Source: an uncultured Bacillota bacterium
GTDB taxonomy: Bacteria; Bacillota_I; Bacilli_A; RFN20; CAG-449
Assembly: GCA_902493275.1 (NCBI GenBank)
Contig: CABUOQ010000035.1
Coordinates: forward strand, 1-10,932
DNA length: 10,932 nucleotides
Reading direction: 5' to 3'
This document shows, one piece after another, positions 1 through 7,403 of the stretch (its first letter is position 1; every line of letters starts with the position of its first letter). Under the pieces are notes generated by a model that was not told the origin of the DNA, ran no database searches, and saw only the letters and a program-made list of their open reading frames with translations. The position numbers and the translations under genes are program-made.

Positions 1-131
1 ACCCAGTCTATTTGCTACACTCTTCTTTCATCCCATACCTCACGATACTAGACTTAAGTTTCACTATGTAGTTATAACGACTTTCATACTAGGGACTTTC
101 ACCCGTTAGATATATGACATGCCCGTCACAC
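1..131 (-). ncRNA. 5' end of a group II intron RNA, probably bacterial class C (partial, cut by window edge)
   Basis: Read on the minus strand from position 131, the sequence opens with GTGTGACGGGCATG and continues into CTAACGGGTGAAAGTCCC. This matches what I remember of group IIC introns such as the Oceanobacillus O.i.I1 intron: GUGUG at the 5' splice site, GGCAUG shortly after, then a GGGUGA(A/G)AGUCCC hairpin. Further in, GATGAAAGAAG and AGCAAATAGAC resemble the purine-rich domain I segments CUGAAGGAAGC and GGCAAAC of the same introns. The intron starts 4 nt after the T-tract of a terminator hairpin, which is the usual target of class C introns. No open reading frame fits this stretch. The rest of domain I, the reverse transcriptase/maturase gene and domains V-VI would lie beyond position 1. 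The match is from memory, not from a covariance-model search. Confidence 0.8.
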
Positions 132-135
132 TTAT

Positions 136-162
136 AAAAAAAACCAGGTATTACCTGGTTTT
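136..162 (-). terminator. Rho-independent terminator closing the gene run
   Basis: On the minus strand AAAACCAGGT (162-153) pairs with ACCTGGTTTT (149-140) across a 3-nt loop. The result is a perfect 10-bp stem followed by more T residues to position 136. It lies 22 bp after the stop codon of the last gene, so it most likely ends the whole minus-strand transcription unit. The T-tract is followed by ATAA and then the putative intron start at 131, so the hairpin doubles as the likely insertion target of a class C intron. Confidence 0.9.
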
Positions 163-184
163 AATAACTAAATATTTATTAATA

Positions 185-1348
185 TTATTGCTCTTCTGGT
201 TCCTTATTATCTTCTTTAAACCAGTCTTTTTTATTTTTTTGAATATATTCCAAAGCCTTATCTATTAAATCATTTTCTTTTTCTTGACGTAACGCATAAT
301 ATTTATCCACATTTTTATCAAGTCGAGTTGTGATATATTCATATAAATCATAATTTAAATCAATAAAAGCGGCGATTAATAAGCAAGTTTTTAAACACTC
401 AAACTCATGATAGTTATTCACTTCTTTTCTCATAGATTTTGGTAACTCCCAATAATCTTTTTCAACTTTTTCAATCTCACCTTTTAAAAGCATAAAATAT
501 ATTTTAAACGAGTGAACTTTAGCTAAATCATCATTTAATATATATTCTTTATGTTCCAAGCAAATATCTAACATTCTTTCGGCATTTTCAAAATCATCTT
601 TATCAACATAGTAATAATAATTATAAATTAAACCTTTGATAGTCAATAAATTATGATAATCTTCATATTCATATAATTTTAATTCATTATTTGCGCATAA
701 TAATGCTTCATATTGTTTCAAATTTTGGTGATATGCTTTCATATTTTCTTCGCTAAATAAGCAAAGTCTTAAAGAAAAACCATCATTAAAAATGTCACTT
801 AAAAATGGTGCGGTATTAACAATAATAACTAATAAATCTATTCCGCACATTAAATAATAGCAATATGATATGCTCTCATCACCAATCGCTTTGGCAATCA
901 TCGGCACAAAAATAATTCCTAAAATAAAAACTATTACTGAGAATAAAGTTCCACCTAAATGATATAATGTAGCGCTTTTTTTATTAAAATCATCATTCTT
1001 CTTCACCATTAAGGTATTGCCACCAAAATTTTCTGGGAAGCAGAGAGAAAATTTTAATTTATCTTCACTATTTCTTTGAAACTTAATGAAAAGAATAACT
1101 GTTTTAATAAGCTTGTATCCAGCAATTTTACCAAACACGATTTTTCCAATTTCGTAGAAAACAGTTGATAAAATAAATCCACCAATCACTGATATTAAAG
1201 CATATATCCATGCATCGTAATAAAAATATTGTGAACCATCAGTAAATATTGTTTTACCAATAAAATAAGCTAAAACGAATACTACTATAAAAACATATAG
1301 AGAATAGTTTCGATATTTTGGGTAAAGTTTTTCTTTATTTTCTTCCAT
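185..1348 (-). CDS. M50-like membrane protein lacking the zinc motif, with a C-terminal helical-repeat domain
   Basis: This 387-aa protein has about four membrane segments (roughly 15-31, 47-72, 129-153, 160-182) and a soluble C-terminal half. The second segment carries Y65-E-I-G-K69 followed by A76-G-Y, aligning with HExGH...AxxxG of site-2 (M50) metalloproteases. Both zinc histidines are replaced, by Tyr and Lys. In the fourth segment N178-x2-P181 and D189-G190 resemble the family's NxxPxxxxDG signature, with about three extra residues before DG. LGG at 131-133 sits where M50 proteins have an aGP motif. The fold may be kept while proteolysis is lost. Residues 200-375 are charged, alpha-helical and TPR-like (for example the 235-265 helix pair). 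A strong AGGAG (1358-1354) overlaps the upstream adh stop and fixes the start. It is the last gene before the terminator. Its role is unknown; a scaffold or regulator of membrane proteins is a guess. Confidence 0.6.
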   Translation of the reverse strand: MEENKEKLYPKYRNYSLYVFIVVFVLAYFIGKTIFTDGSQYFYYDAWIYALISVIGGFILSTVFYEIGKIVFGKIAGYKLIKTVILFIKFQRNSEDKLKFSLCFPENFGGNTLMVKKNDDFNKKSATLYHLGGTLFSVIVFILGIIFVPMIAKAIGDESISYCYYLMCGIDLLVIIVNTAPFLSDIFNDGFSLRLCLFSEENMKAYHQNLKQYEALLCANNELKLYEYEDYHNLLTIKGLIYNYYYYVDKDDFENAERMLDICLEHKEYILNDDLAKVHSFKIYFMLLKGEIEKVEKDYWELPKSMRKEVNNYHEFECLKTCLLIAAFIDLNYDLYEYITTRLDKNVDKYYALRQEKENDLIDKALEYIQKNKKDWFKEDNKEPEEQ

Positions 1349-1356
1349 GATTTCTC

Positions 1357-2517
1357 CTATAGCGCTAAAAGATATATACTTTTAACGAGGTCACGTGTTA
1401 ATGATATCTTTCCTTTTACAGGTAATGGAATTCTTTCACACATTAAATCGATATCTTCCTTATTAATTTGATAATCTTTTAAATGCGTAGAAATTCCTAA
1501 ACTCAAGAAAAAATTCTCAAGTTTATTTATACCATCTAAAGCGACAATTCTCTTATCACTTTGATCATCAACTTTCATAACATTTATTGCAAATTGAGCA
1601 AGCTTAGATAAATCATAATCTAACATTAATTTCATCCAAGCGGGGATTAAGCATGCTAAACCTGCCCCGTGAGCAATATCATGTCTTAATCCACTTAGTT
1701 CGTGTTCAAGTTGATGAATTGGAAAGGAAAACTTCTTTCCGATTCCAGTTAATCCATTATGTGAATAACTAGAAGCGACCATTAATGTGGCCCTTGCATC
1801 ATAATTAGTTGGTTCTAGAATCACAATTTTTCCTGCATCAATTACTGCCTTGATAAGTCCTTCAGCAAAATAATCCGCCAGTTCTATATCCGCTGATTCA
1901 TTAAAATATCTTTCTAAAGAATGAGAGATGATATCGACGATGCCATACGCAGTTTGAACGCGAGGAACGCTATATGTTAATGCCGGATTTTCAATCACAA
2001 ACAAAGGGCGATTACTTTCAGCATTAAAACCTTTTTTTAATTTTTTTGAAACATCTGAAATTACACATGAATTAGACATTTCACTTCCCGCTGCTGCTAT
2101 TGTTAATATTACACCAATTGGAATAGATTTACTAGCAGTAATTAAATGTTGATTAAAATCATATGGATCACCATTATAATAATATCCATGCCCAATTGAT
2201 TTTGCTGAGTCAATTACTGAACCTCCACCTACCGCTAATATAAAATCAATATTTTCTTTTTTACAAAGCTTTACACCTTCTCTAACTAAAGTAATATCTG
2301 GATTTGCTTCAACACCACCAAGTTCGATAAATTCAATATTACTATCTTGCAATGATTTTATTATTAAATCATATAGCCCACTATTTTTAATCGATTGTTT
2401 TCCATAATGAAAAAGAACTTTTTTAAATCCATACTCTTTAATAATTTTTCCAATTTCTTTTTCTTTACCAATACCAAAATATATTTTTGTTGGACTTTGA
2501 TAGTCAAATGGTATCAT
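1357..2517 (-). CDS. Iron-containing alcohol dehydrogenase (butanol dehydrogenase/YqhD-like)
   Basis: This is a cytosolic NAD(P)H-dependent oxidoreductase of the group III (Fe-ADH) family, which interconverts aldehydes and alcohols; 386 aa is the normal length. The N-terminal Rossmann-like domain has the GGGSVIDSAK dinucleotide-binding loop at 97-106. The helical C-terminal domain supplies the metal site: D195 and H199 in GIVDIISHSLERYF, H268 in FPIHQLEHELS and H283 in IAHGAGLA, equivalent to the D/H/H/H ligands of YqhD. All four ligands are present, so it should be active, with Fe2+ or Zn2+. The closest relatives are probably BdhA/YugJ-type butanol dehydrogenases, but substrate and NADH versus NADPH preference cannot be read here. 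The start ATG overlaps the psuG stop (ATGA), with AAGGAAT (2534-2528) 10 nt upstream, so the two are likely translationally coupled. A fermentative role in aldehyde disposal is inference. Confidence 0.9.
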   Translation of the reverse strand: MIPFDYQSPTKIYFGIGKEKEIGKIIKEYGFKKVLFHYGKQSIKNSGLYDLIIKSLQDSNIEFIELGGVEANPDITLVREGVKLCKKENIDFILAVGGGSVIDSAKSIGHGYYYNGDPYDFNQHLITASKSIPIGVILTIAAAGSEMSNSCVISDVSKKLKKGFNAESNRPLFVIENPALTYSVPRVQTAYGIVDIISHSLERYFNESADIELADYFAEGLIKAVIDAGKIVILEPTNYDARATLMVASSYSHNGLTGIGKKFSFPIHQLEHELSGLRHDIAHGAGLACLIPAWMKLMLDYDLSKLAQFAINVMKVDDQSDKRIVALDGINKLENFFLSLGISTHLKDYQINKEDIDLMCERIPLPVKGKISLTRDLVKSIYLLAL

Positions 2518-3419
2518 CTTTTACAATATTCCTTTGCAACTTCTGCTCCTAATTTTGCATTATTTAAAATAAGCTTAATATTAGATTCCAAAGATTCACC
2601 GCCAGTTATTTCACAAACTCGTTTAAGTAAAAATGGGGTCGCATCTTTTCCATGCACACCAATTTCATCCATTTCTTTTAAAGCTTTTTCAATAGCGGCA
2701 TCAACTTTCTTTTTATCAATAGCATCGCTATTAGGAATAGGATTTGAAACCAACATTCCACCACTTAAGTTATATGCATCTTTAACTTTCATCGCATCAG
2801 CAATTTCTTTAGCCGAATTAGCGCGATATTCAAGTTTTATGCCTGAATCTGGAGTATAAAAATCCGCTAAATTATCTGAGCGATATCCTATAACTGTCAC
2901 CCCTAATGTTTCTAAATATTCTAATGTCTTAGGCAAATCTAATATCGCTTTAATTCCTGCACAAATAACCGTTACTGGAGTCTTCGCTAATTCTTGAAGA
3001 TCACAAGATATATCCATAGTTTTTTCTGCTCCACGATGGACGCCACCTACTCCACCAGTAACAAATACTTTAATACCTGCCATATGTGCAAATATCATTG
3101 TCGTAGTAACCGTTGTCGCTCCATAAAGTTTTTTACTAATAATCATTGGAAGGTCTCTTCTAGAAGCCTTTAATATTCCTTTAGTTTTACCAAATTCTTC
3201 AATTTCTTCTTTTGACATTCCCACAATTGGAATTCCGTTTATAATTCCAATAGTAGCCGGTATCGCTCCATTTTGACGAATAACATCTTCAACTTCATAA
3301 GCTGTTTTCACATTTTGAGGATAAGGCATTCCATGTGAAATAATAGTTGATTCCAAAGCTACTACTGGCTTATTATTTTTAATTGCTTCTTGAACTTCTT
3401 GTGATATTTTAATTAACAT
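2514..3419 (-). CDS. psuG: Pseudouridine-5'-phosphate glycosidase
   Basis: PsuG cleaves the C-C glycosidic bond of pseudouridine 5'-phosphate to uracil and ribose 5-phosphate, the second step of pseudouridine breakdown. The 301-aa protein has the usual length and family signatures in order: ALESTIISHGMPYPQN (21-36, with E23), LKASRRDL (83-90, K84), TGGVGGVHRGAEKTMDIS (121-138) followed by D140, and CAGIKAILDLPKTLEYLET (153-171, with K157). K157 corresponds to the lysine that forms the imine intermediate in the E. coli enzyme, and K84, D140 and E23 match the other active-site residues as I recall them. ATG is preceded by AAGGAAAG (3432-3425) at good spacing. It lies 12 bp after the MFS permease gene and overlaps adh by 4 bp. 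No psuK-type PfkB kinase, which makes the substrate, is present in this window. Identification is firm. Confidence 0.96.
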   Translation of the reverse strand: MLIKISQEVQEAIKNNKPVVALESTIISHGMPYPQNVKTAYEVEDVIRQNGAIPATIGIINGIPIVGMSKEEIEEFGKTKGILKASRRDLPMIISKKLYGATTVTTTMIFAHMAGIKVFVTGGVGGVHRGAEKTMDISCDLQELAKTPVTVICAGIKAILDLPKTLEYLETLGVTVIGYRSDNLADFYTPDSGIKLEYRANSAKEIADAMKVKDAYNLSGGMLVSNPIPNSDAIDKKKVDAAIEKALKEMDEIGVHGKDATPFLLKRVCEITGGESLESNIKLILNNAKLGAEVAKEYCKR

Positions 3420-3431
3420 AAATACTTTCCT

Positions 3432-4589
3432 TTATTCTTGCTTTAAAGCTTCATTTTTAATTGAATATAGAATTATTATACCAATAAATATTACTCCTGA
3501 TAAGAGAAAATAAAAACCTGGCAAAGTTATTTGAGAATATATACTCGTTCCACATAAAGTAAATATCCCATTAACAAGTGATAAAGCAATTGCTAATAAT
3601 GAAATTGTTTTGGTAACTAATTTTTTAGAAACTATTTTTTTAATTACCATTAAATGCAAAGAAATGAAACCTCCCCACCCAATTCCTCTTAAAGGAGCAA
3701 AAATTATTAATGCTTGCAAAGGTAGATTAAATCCAAATAAAAATGCCCTTAAGAATATAAATAAAACTGATATTTTTAAAAATTTAAAATAATCTTTTTC
3801 TTTTACAAACTTAATAATTAACAAAGAAATAATTATTTCAAATAAAACTTCGCTAGCAAAAACTAGTGAATATATCGAAGAATTCACATTGACAATACTC
3901 ATTCTTGCAAAAAGATATGAATCAGCAACATTATTGCTACCAATAATAAAAATATAGGCTAAAAAATATAATAAAAAGTACTTATTTTTTAAGACTTCTC
4001 TAAATTTAATTTTATCTTTTTCTTCAATAGTTAAATTATCAAATGGCTCAACAAAAAACCAAATTGCTAAACAAATCAGATAAATGATTCCCGCTATAAA
4101 GAAAATAATTTGATAATTTTCTTTAAAGATGTATATTGCTCCTGCTCCTAAAGCTAAGGCCGATAAATATCCACATGAACCCATTATCCGAATGCTTGTA
4201 TAAGAAACTTTATCTTTTTGAGCATAAGCAGAACCTATCCCATCTTGAAAAGAAAAATATGGAGAATTACAAAGGCTAACAAAAACTGTAAATATCAGTA
4301 AGGTTATAAAATCTTTACCTACAAAGACAAACAATAATAAAGATACGATTTCCGTTATAAGAATTATTTTAATTAATAAAAGATTTTTTCTTAAATCTTT
4401 GGATAGGAGTCCCCAAAGAAAATTTCCAACTAATGAGCAAAAAGGAATTGCTCCTAATAGAATTCCATATTCTAGCGAATATAAATCAAAGAAAGTTAAA
4501 AAATACATTGATAAATATCCCGAGAATAAAGCATCAGCAAAAAATTTTAAAAAATAAATTATTCTAATTTTAATGATCTGTTTCTTCAT
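3432..4589 (-). CDS. MFS permease, MFS_1-like/nucleoside-symporter type (candidate pseudouridine or nucleoside importer)
   Basis: A 385-aa hydrophobic protein with about 12 membrane helices split by a central charged loop (about 182-205), as in the major facilitator superfamily. A motif A-like loop, GNFLWGLLSKDLRKN (55-69), lies between helices 2 and 3. RIMGSCGYLSA (134-144) resembles the RxWGSxGF signature of the LacY/NupG-related MFS_1-like group, which includes nucleoside and sugar proton symporters. Adjacency to psuG makes pseudouridine or another nucleoside a reasonable substrate; this is inference from context, since E. coli psuT belongs to a different transporter family. The start codon lies inside the end of the P-type ATPase gene (20-bp overlap). 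I see no Shine-Dalgarno sequence in the AT-rich stretch before it, so translation may depend on coupling. The next in-frame Met (residue 28) would remove the first helix, which supports the chosen start. Confidence 0.85.
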   Translation of the reverse strand: MKKQIIKIRIIYFLKFFADALFSGYLSMYFLTFFDLYSLEYGILLGAIPFCSLVGNFLWGLLSKDLRKNLLLIKIILITEIVSLLLFVFVGKDFITLLIFTVFVSLCNSPYFSFQDGIGSAYAQKDKVSYTSIRIMGSCGYLSALALGAGAIYIFKENYQIIFFIAGIIYLICLAIWFFVEPFDNLTIEEKDKIKFREVLKNKYFLLYFLAYIFIIGSNNVADSYLFARMSIVNVNSSIYSLVFASEVLFEIIISLLIIKFVKEKDYFKFLKISVLFIFLRAFLFGFNLPLQALIIFAPLRGIGWGGFISLHLMVIKKIVSKKLVTKTISLLAIALSLVNGIFTLCGTSIYSQITLPGFYFLLSGVIFIGIIILYSIKNEALKQE

Positions 4590-7098
4590 GTTTTTTATTA
4601 TAACGATAACGCAAATATTCTACTAATAAATAAAATACGCACGAAATTATAGTTACACCAATTATAGTAACCCAATTAATAATATTTAATTCACTAAATC
4701 TAATTGTAAATTTAGAAACACTCAATAAGAAAAATGCAGTATATATTACGGCAATTGATAACATTACCATAAACAAAGTTAATCGATATTTATTAAATGG
4801 ACGACATATTTCAAATAAGATGACTAATCCTGTATAAGACAAAGTCAAAGTTGCCATCAAAGTTACAATCTCATCATTATTAATTTGAAATGCTGGTATT
4901 GCACTGATAATTAATATTAAACATACTGAAAGTAATAATGATAATCCACCCGGTAAGGCTTTAAACAATACGTTACGATTAAATGAACCAGAAATTCTCA
5001 TCTTATTTGGTTGTAAGGCCAAAAAGAATGAAGGGAAACCAATAACAAGGAACTCTAAAATATAATAATGTGAAGGTGAGAATGGTGATTCAAATGGCTT
5101 AGTAATAATCCAAAATACGATTTCAATTAAAGCCAATAAAACAGAATATATCGTCTTCATCAAAAATAGTGAAGCCGAACGCTGAACATTATTAATGACC
5201 TTACGTCCTTCTAAAATTATCTGAGGCATATTCGAAAAATTAGAATCCATCAAAACAATATGTGAAGAATTTCTCGCAGCCTCTGAGCCACTTGCCATTG
5301 CGATAGAACAATTAGCTTGTTTCATCGCTAAAATATCATTTACTCCATCCCCCGTCATCGCAACAGTATTCCCTTGATTTTTCAAAGATTTAATTAGAAC
5401 AGCCTTTTGCTCTGGAGATACTCTTCCAAAGACTGTATATTGACTACTTATTTGCGCTACCTCATCATTAGTCAAACCATCTAAAGAAATATATTGTTCT
5501 GAATTTTTTACTCCGACTTTTTTAGCAATTTCAGATACTGTCAATGGATTATCCCCTGAAATTATTTTGATCTTAACATCATTCTCATTAAACCATTTTA
5601 TTGTTTCATATGCCTCTTCTCTTATATGATCAGATAGTACAAATAACGCAAAAGGTTTAACATCTTTAAATTTTGCTTCATCGGTGATATCTTCTTCACA
5701 ACTTGCTAATAATAATACTCTTAATCCACTAAGAGTATATACTTCGGCTTCTTTTAATACGGCTTCTTCTGTAGTTATAAACTCAGGTGCTCCTAAAATA
5801 AAGGTGCCAATTTTTTCAAATTGAACTGCAGAAAATTTTCTTGCACTTGAAAATGGCAACAAAGCTTTTATACTATACTCATCATTTTTAGGATAAGCTT
5901 TATTTAACGCTAGTGATGTAACATTATTATCTTCAAACGCTCCTAAAAATGATCCCATAATATTTTTTATCTCTAATCTAGATTTACTTAATTTAATTTC
6001 TTTTTCTAATTGCATTGTTCCATCGGTAATTGTTCCCGTTTTATCTAAACAAAGAATATTTGTTCTTGCAAGAGATTCTATTGAATAAGAATCTTGTACC
6101 ATGGTTTTCTTTTTGCTTAAATTAATAACCGATATAGCTAAGGCTGTAGATATTAACAAAAACAATCCAGACGGAATCATCGTGACTAAAGAAGCCCCTG
6201 TCTTTTTTATAACTACTGTATAATCTCTAGCAACTCCATAGTTTTTAATTGCTAAGCAAATACCTAAAGGAATTATGACTGCTGAGATATATTTAATAAT
6301 GCTATTTAGCGAAGTTAATAATATTGATTTTACTTTTTTGACTTTACGAGCTTTATTTTGTAATTGAGTAATATAGTTATGTTCACCAATACGATCGCAT
6401 CTACAAACACATGAACCTGATACAACAAATGAACCAGCAAGTAAATAATCACCTACATTTTTTTTAACAGATAATGATTCTCCCGTTAACATTGATTCGT
6501 TAACTTCAATATTATTTTCTATAATAAAAGCATCACATGGAACTTCATTACCTGAAGACAAGAAAAATATATCATCTAAAACCATCTTATCCGTTGGAAT
6601 TTTTAATTTTTTTTCGTCTCTTATCACTTTTACTTCAGGGATATTAATCAATGATAAACGGTCGACAATTTTTTTAGCTTTTACTTCTTGAATAATTCCA
6701 ATCGAGGTATTCAAAATCATAATTACTAAGAAAAAACAGTCATTAAAATCACCGATTGAAATAAAGAAAATTCCAATAGTTATTAATAGTACATTAAAGA
6801 AAGTGAAAATATTATCGCAAACAATTTTAAAATATGATTTAGACAATGCCTTAGTTTGTTTGTTGGTAAGATTATGTAACATTCTCTCTTCTATTTGCAA
6901 AGAGTTAAGTCCTTCTTTAGAAGCTGGATTATACCTTATTGCTTGATGAAAATAATCATTTTTCTTTTTTTTAGGTTTAGATAAAATAACTTTTGGAATT
7001 TCCAGAGTCTTAGAAAAAAATGATTTTTCTTCATTTTCTTCATCATCACTAATGCTAATAGTGGAATACTTCTCTTTATCGCTTCCTTTATTCTCCAT
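4570..7098 (-). CDS. Cation-transporting P-type ATPase, CtpE/Exp7-like (possible calcium exporter)
   Basis: An 842-aa P-type ATPase. Order: cytosolic N-terminal tail, M1-M2 (about 95-137), actuator domain with TGES (205-208), M3-M4 (265-326), phosphorylation motif DKTGT (D352), nucleotide-binding domain with GAPE (436-439), SGDNPLT (514-520), hinge TGDGVND (582-588), then six more helices (640-826). ATP phosphorylates D352 to drive ion movement. The M6 segment FLVIGFPSFFLALQPN (683-698) resembles Mycobacterium CtpE and streptococcal Exp7-type pumps, linked to calcium or other cation export, rather than copper or potassium pumps; there is no CPC motif. M4 reads PSGL (309-312) where calcium pumps have PEGL, so the ion is uncertain. 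The first 50 or so residues are acidic and serine-rich, ending in a KPKKKK patch, an unusual extension. Two ribosome-binding-like sites precede ATG: AGGAG (7113-7109) and AGGAAC (7106-7101). It overlaps the MFS gene by 20 bp. Confidence 0.9.
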   Translation of the reverse strand: MENKGSDKEKYSTISISDDEENEEKSFFSKTLEIPKVILSKPKKKKNDYFHQAIRYNPASKEGLNSLQIEERMLHNLTNKQTKALSKSYFKIVCDNIFTFFNVLLITIGIFFISIGDFNDCFFLVIMILNTSIGIIQEVKAKKIVDRLSLINIPEVKVIRDEKKLKIPTDKMVLDDIFFLSSGNEVPCDAFIIENNIEVNESMLTGESLSVKKNVGDYLLAGSFVVSGSCVCRCDRIGEHNYITQLQNKARKVKKVKSILLTSLNSIIKYISAVIIPLGICLAIKNYGVARDYTVVIKKTGASLVTMIPSGLFLLISTALAISVINLSKKKTMVQDSYSIESLARTNILCLDKTGTITDGTMQLEKEIKLSKSRLEIKNIMGSFLGAFEDNNVTSLALNKAYPKNDEYSIKALLPFSSARKFSAVQFEKIGTFILGAPEFITTEEAVLKEAEVYTLSGLRVLLLASCEEDITDEAKFKDVKPFALFVLSDHIREEAYETIKWFNENDVKIKIISGDNPLTVSEIAKKVGVKNSEQYISLDGLTNDEVAQISSQYTVFGRVSPEQKAVLIKSLKNQGNTVAMTGDGVNDILAMKQANCSIAMASGSEAARNSSHIVLMDSNFSNMPQIILEGRKVINNVQRSASLFLMKTIYSVLLALIEIVFWIITKPFESPFSPSHYYILEFLVIGFPSFFLALQPNKMRISGSFNRNVLFKALPGGLSLLLSVCLILIISAIPAFQINNDEIVTLMATLTLSYTGLVILFEICRPFNKYRLTLFMVMLSIAVIYTAFFLLSVSKFTIRFSELNIINWVTIIGVTIISCVFYLLVEYLRYRYNKKHEETDH

Positions 7099-7124
7099 AA
7101 GTTCCTAACTCCTATACTATAATA

Positions 7125-7361
7125 TTAAAGCATTTTATTAAGATTTTCTTTAACTTGATCTTTTTTTACCGCCTTTACTATTTTTTCTTCTTTTTCTTTT
7201 GAAACTGTTTTTCCTGCTAGTTTTGCAACGTCATGAATCAACTTTCGCAAATTCTTTTCATTATTCATATCTTTACCTTGAATTGATTTTGCCAAAGATA
7301 TGATATCCTCTCTTTTTACTTTAGTTTTTTCTTCAACTTTATCAAATATTTTTTCGTCCAT
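7125..7361 (-). CDS. Small SpoVIF-like (stage VI sporulation protein F) protein
   Basis: A 78-aa, highly charged, helical protein without membrane segments. Its pattern of FDKVEEKTKVKREDIISLA, then a short G-K-D-x-x-N-E-K stretch, LIHDVAKLAGKTVSKEKEEKIV and a basic tail matches my memory of Bacillus SpoVIF (YjcC), which acts in the mother cell in late spore-coat assembly. The frame can be extended 12 nt to a TTG at 7373, but ATG at 7361 has a GGTGAT ribosome binding site (7371-7366) at the right spacing, so I chose ATG. It lies about 42 bp after gpsA and 26 bp before the P-type ATPase gene. If the call is right, the organism or its recent ancestors could sporulate. The protein could instead be an unrelated small basic protein of similar composition, as the family is short and low in complexity. 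No catalytic motif is expected. Confidence 0.65.
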   Translation of the reverse strand: MDEKIFDKVEEKTKVKREDIISLAKSIQGKDMNNEKNLRKLIHDVAKLAGKTVSKEKEEKIVKAVKKDQVKENLNKML

Positions 7362-7365
7362 ATCT

Positions 7366-7371
7366 ATCACC
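7366..7371 (-). promoter_or_regulatory. Ribosome binding site deciding the spoVIF-like start
   Basis: GGTGAT on the minus strand lies 4 nt before ATG at 7361 and overlaps the alternative TTG (7373) and GTG (7370) codons of the same frame. Those codons have no Shine-Dalgarno sequence of their own, so the ATG is preferred. Confidence 0.6.
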
Positions 7372-7375
7372 AAGA

Positions 7376-7384
7376 TAGTATATG
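7376..7384 (-). promoter_or_regulatory. Candidate -10 element before the spoVIF-like gene (sigma-K-like or sigma-A)
   Basis: CATATACTA (7384-7376) fits the sigma-K -10 consensus CATAnnnTA. An AC dinucleotide 16 nt upstream, at 7402-7401, matches the simple sigma-K -35. The inner TATACT also fits a sigma-A -10. In this AT-rich DNA such matches arise by chance, and initiation here would leave almost no leader before the ATG, so the call is tentative. Confidence 0.25.
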
Positions 7385-7403
7385 CGCCTATATTTTAAAC
7401 GTG

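Noticed and set aside
1..131. IS-element end or CRISPR repeat as an explanation of the first 131 bases
   Set aside because: There are no direct repeats with spacers, no transposase frame and no terminal inverted repeat. The ordered match to a group II intron 5' end explains the bases better.
2395..2859. Plus-strand open frame of 154 codons opposite adh and psuG
   Set aside because: It lies antisense across the adh/psuG junction, both of which have clear family motifs, and its translation is low-complexity (Phe/Ser rich) with no ribosome binding site that stands out.
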